From: an uncultured Clostridiaceae bacterium
GTDB taxonomy: Bacteria; Bacillota; Clostridia; TANB77; CAG-508
Length of the DNA stretch: 8,237 nucleotides
NCBI GenBank assembly: GCA_958417695.1
Contig: CATZDQ010000070.1
Span: 1 to 8,237, forward strand
Direction of reading: 5' to 3'
Shown here: piece after piece, positions 1 to 5,259 of the stretch
How positions within the stretch are numbered: the first letter of the stretch is position 1
Layout: the number at the start of each line of letters is the position of its first letter
Translations under genes and position numbers: made by a program
The notes under the pieces: model-generated
What the model was told of the DNA's origin: nothing
Database searches by the model: none
The model's input: only the letters and a program-made list of their open reading frames with translations

Positions 1-1120
1 GCATAACACAAGTATCTACCTTTAAAATAATGATATCTGCTAATTTACCTTCTTCTATACTACCAATTTGTTCTTCCATGCCTAATGCTTTTGCACCATT
101 GATGGTTGCCATTTGCATAACTTGGTAAGCTGGTAATTTTTTAGCATCTTCATGGGTTCCTTTTTGTAATAAAGCGGTATATTTCATGGTTTCAAATAAA
201 TCTAAGTTACTACCACTCCCTTGCCCATCTGTTCCCAGACTAACATTCATACCTGCTTTTATCATTTCAGCCACATTAGCTATACCACAGCCTAGTTTTA
301 AATTACTAACTGGACAATGGGATACTTGTACTGATAACTCTGCCAATCTTCTAATTTCTTCTTTGCTTAATTTTACACAATGGGCTAACAAAACTTTCAT
401 GTCTTTAAAGTCTTTTTCTATTACATTTACAGGACTTTCTTCATAAGCTATTTGTATATCTTCTACTTCTTTTGTATTTTCACAAAAATGCATATGGATT
501 GGTAAGTGATTTTCTTTAGCAAAGGCAATACATTTATCCACATATTGTCTACTAGATGTGTATAAGCCATGTATGCCTGCATTAAAGGTAATTCTACTAT
601 TCTTATTTCTATATTTTTCTAACAATTCTTTAAATTCTACTAATTTCTTTTCTCCGTCAGCTTCTCCTGCTACTGAAGTTAAGGTTCTTGTTGTTTGTAA
701 TCTCACTCCCATTTGTATAGCTGCTTGTATAATTGCTTCTGACATAAAATACATATCATTTATAGTTGTAGTTCCTGTTTGTATCATTTCTATAAAAGAT
801 AAACTGGACGCTTGGTAAATATCTTCTATGGTTAATTTATCTTCCATTGGCCATATTTTATCTTGTAGCCATTCTTGCAGAGCTAATCCATCTACGGTTT
901 CTCTAAAAATACTCATTGGCACATGGGCATGGGTATTAATAAGCCCTGGCATAACCACTTTTCCTTCTGCTTCTATGACTTTTGCATTGTTTTCAGGTAT
1001 TAAATTTTTTCCAATAGCTGTGATGATATTGTCTTCTATTGCTATATCTATATCTTCTTCTATTTTTTCTCTTTTTTCACTCATAGAAATTAAAGTAGCA
1101 TGCTTTATATATGTTTTCAT
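1..1120 (-). CDS. mtaD: Amidohydrolase, probable 5-methylthioadenosine/S-adenosylhomocysteine deaminase (3' end outside window)
   Basis: The frame opens at ATG 1120 and is still open at the left edge after 373 codons; family members are usually about 430 residues, so roughly 60 are missing. It is a metal-dependent amidohydrolase of the cytosolic MTA/SAH deaminase type, which hydrolyses the adenine amino group of S-adenosylhomocysteine or methylthioadenosine to give the inosyl product and ammonia. Visible metal-site motifs are PGLINTHAH (H64, H66), IHMHFCE (H211, with E214 acting on substrate and water), LAHCV (H247) and LGTDG (D298). Other family marks are EWLQDKIWPME, GTTTINDMYF, SHCPVSNLKL and the C-terminal GSIEEGKLADIIIL, where the chain re-enters the small beta-sandwich domain. 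It has its own promoter and ribosome binding site and is not an operon partner of rpoC. Related guanine or chlorohydrolase-type enzymes share the fold; the IWPME and DMYF segments favour MtaD, but the exact substrate is inference. Confidence 0.85.
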   Translation of the reverse strand, partial: MKTYIKHATLISMSEKREKIEEDIDIAIEDNIITAIGKNLIPENNAKVIEAEGKVVMPGLINTHAHVPMSIFRETVDGLALQEWLQDKIWPMEDKLTIEDIYQASSLSFIEMIQTGTTTINDMYFMSEAIIQAAIQMGVRLQTTRTLTSVAGEADGEKKLVEFKELLEKYRNKNSRITFNAGIHGLYTSSRQYVDKCIAFAKENHLPIHMHFCENTKEVEDIQIAYEESPVNVIEKDFKDMKVLLAHCVKLSKEEIRRLAELSVQVSHCPVSNLKLGCGIANVAEMIKAGMNVSLGTDGQGSGSNLDLFETMKYTALLQKGTHEDAKKLPAYQVMQMATINGAKALGMEEQIGSIEEGKLADIIILKVDTCVM

Positions 1121-1128
1121 AAGATTTT

Positions 1129-1133
1129 CCCCT
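1129..1133 (-). promoter_or_regulatory. Ribosome binding site of the mtaD-like gene
   Basis: AGGGG, within AAAAGGGGAAAA, lies 8 nt before the ATG at 1120. This favours 1120 over the second in-frame ATG at codon 13. Confidence 0.7.
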
Positions 1134-1172
1134 TTTCTCTTTTTTATCTTTATTTTCCTGTTTACTTTTTCT

Positions 1173-1201
1173 ATTATACCGTTGTTTTTCTTTTTTGTAA
1201 A
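1173..1201 (-). promoter_or_regulatory. Sigma-A-type promoter for the mtaD-like gene
   Basis: On the minus strand TTTACA (1201-1196, five of six to consensus) is followed by a 17-nt spacer and a perfect TATAAT (1178-1173). Transcription would start near 1166, leaving a leader of about 45 nt before the ATG at 1120. The -35 box begins only two bases after the T-tract of the rpoC terminator, so the downstream gene is likely expressed independently of rpoBC. Confidence 0.8.
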
Positions 1202-1203
1202 CG

Positions 1204-1240
1204 AAAAAAATGGAAGAGTTTTTAGACTTCTTCCATTTTT
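1204..1240 (-). terminator. Rho-independent terminator after rpoC
   Basis: On the minus strand AAAAATGGAAGA (1240-1229) pairs perfectly with TCTTCCATTTTT (1217-1206) across an 11-nt loop, and the T run continues to 1204 (seven T, 1210-1204). It lies 43 nt beyond the rpoC stop. The flanking A and T runs also give a short T-tract on the plus strand, but no plus-strand gene runs into it. Confidence 0.9.
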
Positions 1241-1283
1241 CATTTTCTCTAAATTTAAGATACTCTCAAATTCATTTGTCCGC

Positions 1284-4200
1284 TTATTGTGTTACAGATT
1301 CTTCTACAACTTCTGTAGTTTCTTCTGCATTTTCACTTTCATCTTCTTCTGTGCTAATATGGGTATTTTTATATTTAGCAAGACCTGTTCCTGCTGGAAT
1401 TAATTTACCAATAATAACATTTTCTTTTAGTCCAATTAATTCATCTACTTTACCCTTAATAGCGGCTTCTGTAAGAACTCTTGTTGTTTCTTGGAAAGAA
1501 GCTGCAGATAAGAAACTGTCTGTTGCAAGAGAAGCTTTTGTGATACCTAATAATACACGTTTTCCTGTTGCTGGACGTTTTCCTTCTTGGATTGCTTGGT
1601 TATTAATAGATTCAAATTCATACATATCTACTAGAGAACCTGCAAATAAAGTGGTATCTCCATTATCTTCTACTCTAACTTTCTTTAACATCTGTCTTCC
1701 AATAACTTCAATATGCTTATCATTGATATCCACACCTTGGTTTCTATACACTTTTTGTACTTCTTGTACTAAGTAGTTATAAACACCTGCTGGACCTTTG
1801 ATAGCTAATAATTCATTTGGATTAACAGAACCTTCTGTAAGTGGTTGACCTGCAACTACTAAGTCTCCCTCTTTTACTTTTAGTTTAGAACCAAATGGAA
1901 TAACATAAGTTCTACTATCCTCTTTAGAGGTAACTATGATTTCTTTTCTCTTCTTCTCATCTGAGATTTTAACCGTACCATCTATTTCTGAAATAATAGC
2001 TAATCCCTTTGGCTTTCTAGCTTCGAATAATTCCTCAACTCTAGGAAGACCTTGTGTAATATCAGCAACACCGGCAACACCACCTGAGTGAATCGTTCTC
2101 ATCGTAAGCTGTGTACCTGGCTCACCAATAGATTGCGCAGCAATAATACCAACAGCTTCACCAATGTCTGCCTCTTGTCTACTTGCAAGTCCCATACCAT
2201 AACATTTTGAGCAAACACCATATTTCGTTCTACAACCAAATACACTACGTACAGATACTTTTTCTATACCTGCTTCTACAATTTTATCGGCAATTTTATC
2301 ATTAATTAATGTATTGGTATCTACTATGATTTCTCCTGTTTCTGGATGAACAATATCTTCTAATGGATATCTTCCTATTAATCTTTCTTGTAAGCTTTCT
2401 ATTACTTGGTTTCCATCTTTAATAGCGGTTAATTCAATTCCATCATGTGTTCCGCAATCATGTTCTCTTACAATAATATCTTGTGATACGTCTACTAATC
2501 TTCTGGTTAAATATCCAGAGTCTGCTGTTCTTAAAGCCGTATCTGATAAACCTTTACGTGCTCCATGGGCAGATATGAAGTATTCTAGAGCATCTAGTCC
2601 CTCTCTGAATGAAGATTTAATTGGAATTTCAACCGTTTTACCGGTTGTACTAGCCATCAATCCACGCATACCTGCAATTTGTTTTAACTGGTCTAAGTTA
2701 CCTCTGGCTCCTGATTCTGACATCATAAATACGGGGTTTAGACTAGTAAAGTTATCTCTCATGGCATCTTTCACGTCATCGGTTGCTTTCTCCCAAATCT
2801 TAATTACAGAGTTATATCTTTCTTCTTCTGTGATTAAACCACGTTTATATTGTTTTAATACAGTTTCTACTTGTTTAGAAGCTTGCTCTAAGATTTCTTT
2901 CTTTGCTTCTGGTACTTTAACGTCATCAATAGATACGGTAATAGCACCTGTTGTAGAATATTTAAATCCAGTTGCTTTAATATAGTCTAATAGTTCTGCT
3001 GAACGGTTTAAGCCATGAACATTGATACATTTTTCAATGATTTTTCCTAGATTTTTCTTTTTTACTACAAAGTTGATTTCTAATTCAAATTCATTGTCTG
3101 GATTGTTTCTATCTACAAATCCTAAATCTTGTGGAATTCCTTTATTATAGATAATTCTTCCGACTGTGGTTTGTATCTTTTTATGTTTTTCTACTCCATT
3201 TTCTATTTTACTCATTCTAACAAAGATTTTAGCATGCATGCCTACTTCTTTGTTTTCATAAGCAATGATAGCTTCTTCTGGAGAAGAGAAGTAATTTCCT
3301 TCCCCTATTTCTCCATCTACTTCCATGGTTAAATAGTAACTTCCTAAAATCATATCTTGGGTTGGAACCGTTACTGGCTTACCATCTTGTGGTTTTAGTA
3401 AGTTGTTTACAGATAACATTAAGTATCTTGCTTCTGCTTGTGCTTCTGGTGATAATGGAACGTGAATAGCCATTTGGTCACCATCGAAGTCGGCGTTGAA
3501 AGCTGTACATACTAATGGGTGTAATTTGATAGCTCTACCTTCTACTAATACTGGTTCAAATGCTTGGATACCTAATCTATGTAATGTAGGTGCACGGTTT
3601 AACATAACTGGATGGTCTTTGATAACATCTTCTAAAATATCCCATACTTCTGGGCGTAATCTTTCTACCATTCTTTTTGCATTTTTAATGTTGTGGGCAA
3701 TACCTCTTCCTACTAATTCTTTCATAACAAATGGCTTAAATAATTCTACTGCCATTTCTTTTGGTAGACCACATTGGTATATTTTTAGTTCTGGTCCTAC
3801 AACAATAACGGAACGTCCTGAATAGTCAACACGTTTTCCTAGTAAGTTTTGACGGAAACGTCCTTGTTTTCCTTTTAACATGTCTGATAAAGATTTTAAA
3901 GGTCTATTTCCTGCACCAGTTACTGGTCTTCCTCTTCTTCCATTATCAATTAAGGCGTCTACAGATTCTTGTAACATTCTTTTTTCGTTTCTTTTGATGA
4001 TTTCTGGTGCACCTAACTCTACTAATCTCTTTAATCGGTTATTTCTATTAATAACTCTTCTATATAGGTCATTTAAGTCAGATGTAGCAAATCTACCACC
4101 GTCTAATTGTACCATTGGTCTTAATTCTGGTGGAATGACTGGTACCACATTCATAATCATCCATTCTGGTCTATTTCCAGATAGTCTAAAAGATTCTACG

Positions 4201-4838
4201 GTATCTAATCTTTTAATTAATTTAGCTTTCTTTTGCTCACTAGCTGTTTCTAGTTCTTTCTTTAATTTAGCTGCTAGTTTGTCTAAGTCAATTTCTTTTA
4301 GCAATTTTTCTAGTGCTTCTGCTCCCATTTCTGCTTTAAAACTGCCTGCTCCATATTTTTCTACAGCTTCATGATATTCTTTTTCTGATAGTACTTGTGT
4401 TTTCATTAAGCCTGATGTTCCTTTGTCTATAACAATATAAGATGCAAAGTAAACAATTTTTTCTAAGCTTCTTGGCGAAATATCTAACATTAAAGCGATT
4501 CTACTTGGAATTCCTTTAAAATACCAAATATGGGCTACTGGTGCTGCAAGTTCAATATGACCCATTCTTTCACGTCTTACTTTAGCTTTGGTAACTTCTA
4601 CACCACATCTATCGCAGACAATTCCTTTATATCTAACCCTTTTATATTTCCCACAATGACATTCCCAGTCTTTTGTTGGTCCAAATATTCTTTCACAGAA
4701 CAAACCATCTTTTTCTGGTTTTAAGGTTCTGTAATTAATGGTCTCTGGTTTTTTGACTTCTCCTTTTGACCATTCTCTTATTTTTTCGTCTGATGCTAAT
4801 CCTATTTTGATTTTATCAAAAATTTCTAATTCATCCAC
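1284..4838 (-). CDS. rpoC: DNA-directed RNA polymerase subunit beta'
   Basis: Complete 1184-residue beta' subunit, the core polymerase subunit that carries the catalytic magnesium; the length is usual for Bacillota (B. subtilis about 1199). The N-terminal zinc site is C60, C62, C75, C78. The catalytic loop NADFDGD spans residues 448-454 (DNA 3497-3477) with the three aspartates at 450, 452 and 454. The bridge helix is around residues 750-785 (YFISAHGARKGLSDTALRTA). The second zinc site is C795, C869, C876, C879. The trigger loop includes TMRTIHSGG with M913, R914 and H917, and has no large insertion. The end (TEEDESENAEETTEVVEE) is acidic. Translation starts at GTG 4838 behind a G-rich ribosome binding site; no ATG occurs before codon 92. 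It is the last gene of its transcription unit: a hairpin terminator begins 44 nt after the TAA. All catalytic and zinc residues are intact, with no sign of a frameshift. Confidence 0.99.
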   Translation of the reverse strand: MDELEIFDKIKIGLASDEKIREWSKGEVKKPETINYRTLKPEKDGLFCERIFGPTKDWECHCGKYKRVRYKGIVCDRCGVEVTKAKVRRERMGHIELAAPVAHIWYFKGIPSRIALMLDISPRSLEKIVYFASYIVIDKGTSGLMKTQVLSEKEYHEAVEKYGAGSFKAEMGAEALEKLLKEIDLDKLAAKLKKELETASEQKKAKLIKRLDTVESFRLSGNRPEWMIMNVVPVIPPELRPMVQLDGGRFATSDLNDLYRRVINRNNRLKRLVELGAPEIIKRNEKRMLQESVDALIDNGRRGRPVTGAGNRPLKSLSDMLKGKQGRFRQNLLGKRVDYSGRSVIVVGPELKIYQCGLPKEMAVELFKPFVMKELVGRGIAHNIKNAKRMVERLRPEVWDILEDVIKDHPVMLNRAPTLHRLGIQAFEPVLVEGRAIKLHPLVCTAFNADFDGDQMAIHVPLSPEAQAEARYLMLSVNNLLKPQDGKPVTVPTQDMILGSYYLTMEVDGEIGEGNYFSSPEEAIIAYENKEVGMHAKIFVRMSKIENGVEKHKKIQTTVGRIIYNKGIPQDLGFVDRNNPDNEFELEINFVVKKKNLGKIIEKCINVHGLNRSAELLDYIKATGFKYSTTGAITVSIDDVKVPEAKKEILEQASKQVETVLKQYKRGLITEEERYNSVIKIWEKATDDVKDAMRDNFTSLNPVFMMSESGARGNLDQLKQIAGMRGLMASTTGKTVEIPIKSSFREGLDALEYFISAHGARKGLSDTALRTADSGYLTRRLVDVSQDIIVREHDCGTHDGIELTAIKDGNQVIESLQERLIGRYPLEDIVHPETGEIIVDTNTLINDKIADKIVEAGIEKVSVRSVFGCRTKYGVCSKCYGMGLASRQEADIGEAVGIIAAQSIGEPGTQLTMRTIHSGGVAGVADITQGLPRVEELFEARKPKGLAIISEIDGTVKISDEKKRKEIIVTSKEDSRTYVIPFGSKLKVKEGDLVVAGQPLTEGSVNPNELLAIKGPAGVYNYLVQEVQKVYRNQGVDINDKHIEVIGRQMLKKVRVEDNGDTTLFAGSLVDMYEFESINNQAIQEGKRPATGKRVLLGITKASLATDSFLSAASFQETTRVLTEAAIKGKVDELIGLKENVIIGKLIPAGTGLAKYKNTHISTEEDESENAEETTEVVEESVTQ

Positions 4839-4848
4839 TCTTGGTTAG

Positions 4849-4855
4849 CCCCCCT
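4849..4855 (-). promoter_or_regulatory. G-rich Shine-Dalgarno of rpoC
   Basis: AGGGGGG lies 10 nt before the GTG start of rpoC. The run of six G can pair with the CCUCC of 16S rRNA through one G-U wobble and in more than one register. It supports the GTG at 4838, because an in-frame TAA lies only three codons upstream and the next in-frame ATG is at codon 92. Confidence 0.7.
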
Positions 4856-4872
4856 GATTTTTGTTTTCCTTT

Positions 4873-4944
4873 TCTCTTATAAAACCATGGTAATGTTCCA
4901 CTGCTGTACATTTCTTTTGTCCATTACCTTGGCTTTTTAAGAGA
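4873..4944 (-). repeat. Long imperfect inverted repeat (transcript hairpin) in the gap before rpoC
   Basis: Two 23-nt arms at 4944-4922 and 4895-4873 are separated by a 26-nt loop (4921-4896). In minus-strand RNA they form 20 Watson-Crick pairs, one G-U pair (4933 with 4884) and two A-A mismatches. The perfect inner core is GGTAATG with CATTACC, and the outer end is TCTCTTA with TAAGAGA. The G-U pair would be a C-A mismatch in plus-strand RNA, so the fold suits the rpo transcript. No T-tract follows (the next bases are GAAAAGGAAAACAAAAATC), so it is not an ordinary intrinsic terminator. It fills most of the 114-nt gap and ends 34 nt before the rpoC start. Likely roles are RNase processing, protection of mRNA ends or tuning of rpoC expression; a small dispersed repeat element is the alternative. 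The pairing is seen directly; the function is inference. Confidence 0.75.
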
Positions 4945-4952
4945 CTATTTAA

Positions 4953-5222
4953 TTATCTCGTGATTTCTATAAAAAGAACTTGCTTTTTATATCTTTGAAT
5001 ACACATTTCTATAGTTGCTCTTGTTTCTGTTGTATCTAAACAAATACCATTTTCTTTTTTTAATTCTTCTATAATTTTCTCTATTGTACCTGCTTTGTCT
5101 CCTTTTTCTACAAGGATATTATCCACTTCATATTGTAATACTCTATAGTCTTTTATAACTCTAAACTTTTTAGGATAACGTTCTTGGATATCTCTTCTAA
5201 ATTGTCTTGCATATTCTTCCAT
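4953..5222 (-). CDS. Small protein of unknown function between rpoB and rpoC
   Basis: I do not recognise this family. The predicted product is 89 residues, soluble, rich in both acidic and basic residues, with no signal peptide or membrane segment. The N-terminal half (EEYARQFRRDIQERYPKKFR) looks helical and basic; a middle stretch (GTIEKIIEELKKENG) looks like an amphipathic helix; the end (KKQVLFIEITR) looks like a beta strand. It has two cysteines but no metal motif. I place the start at ATG 5222 because AGAAG at 5235-5231 lies 8 nt before it; an in-frame GTG at 5231 would give 92 residues but overlaps that ribosome binding site and has none of its own. It ends at TAA (4955-4953). It starts 37 nt after rpoB and lies 115 nt before rpoC with no terminator, so it is probably part of the rpoBC transcript. 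It could be a lineage-specific RNA polymerase accessory protein or an unrelated passenger; the sequence does not decide. Confidence 0.75.
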   Translation of the reverse strand: MEEYARQFRRDIQERYPKKFRVIKDYRVLQYEVDNILVEKGDKAGTIEKIIEELKKENGICLDTTETRATIEMCIQRYKKQVLFIEITR

Positions 5223-5230
5223 ATCTATCA

Positions 5231-5235
5231 CTTCT
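5231..5235 (-). promoter_or_regulatory. Ribosome binding site deciding the start of the small gene
   Basis: The minus strand reads AAAGAAGTGATAGAT then ATG. AGAAG sits 8 nt ahead of the ATG at 5222, and AAAGAAG-TGAT resembles the extended Shine-Dalgarno AAAGGAGGTGAT with one base missing and one changed. The alternative GTG at 5231 shares its G with this motif, so it cannot use it. Confidence 0.55.
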
Positions 5236-5259
5236 TTTTTTGCTTTAAATATTTTTTAC

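Noticed and set aside
186..4724. Several plus-strand open frames of 60-190 codons opposite mtaD and rpoC, the longest at 828-1403 and 1210-1776
   Set aside because: They lie antisense to well-identified genes or the terminator, have low-complexity Ser/Phe/Ile-rich products typical of frame shadows, and resemble no family.
4875..4912. Promoter for rpoC using TATAAG near 4881-4876
   Set aside because: The only -35-like hexamer nearby (TGTACA) is 23 nt away, and the correct 17-nt spacing gives GCAGTG, which does not match.
4873..4944. Intrinsic terminator between the small gene and rpoC
   Set aside because: The inverted repeat is not followed by a T-tract, and termination here would cut off rpoC, for which I see no convincing separate promoter.
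5223..5231. GTG at 5231 as the start of the small gene
   Set aside because: It overlaps the AGAAG motif that is correctly spaced for ATG 5222 and has no ribosome binding site at a usable distance.
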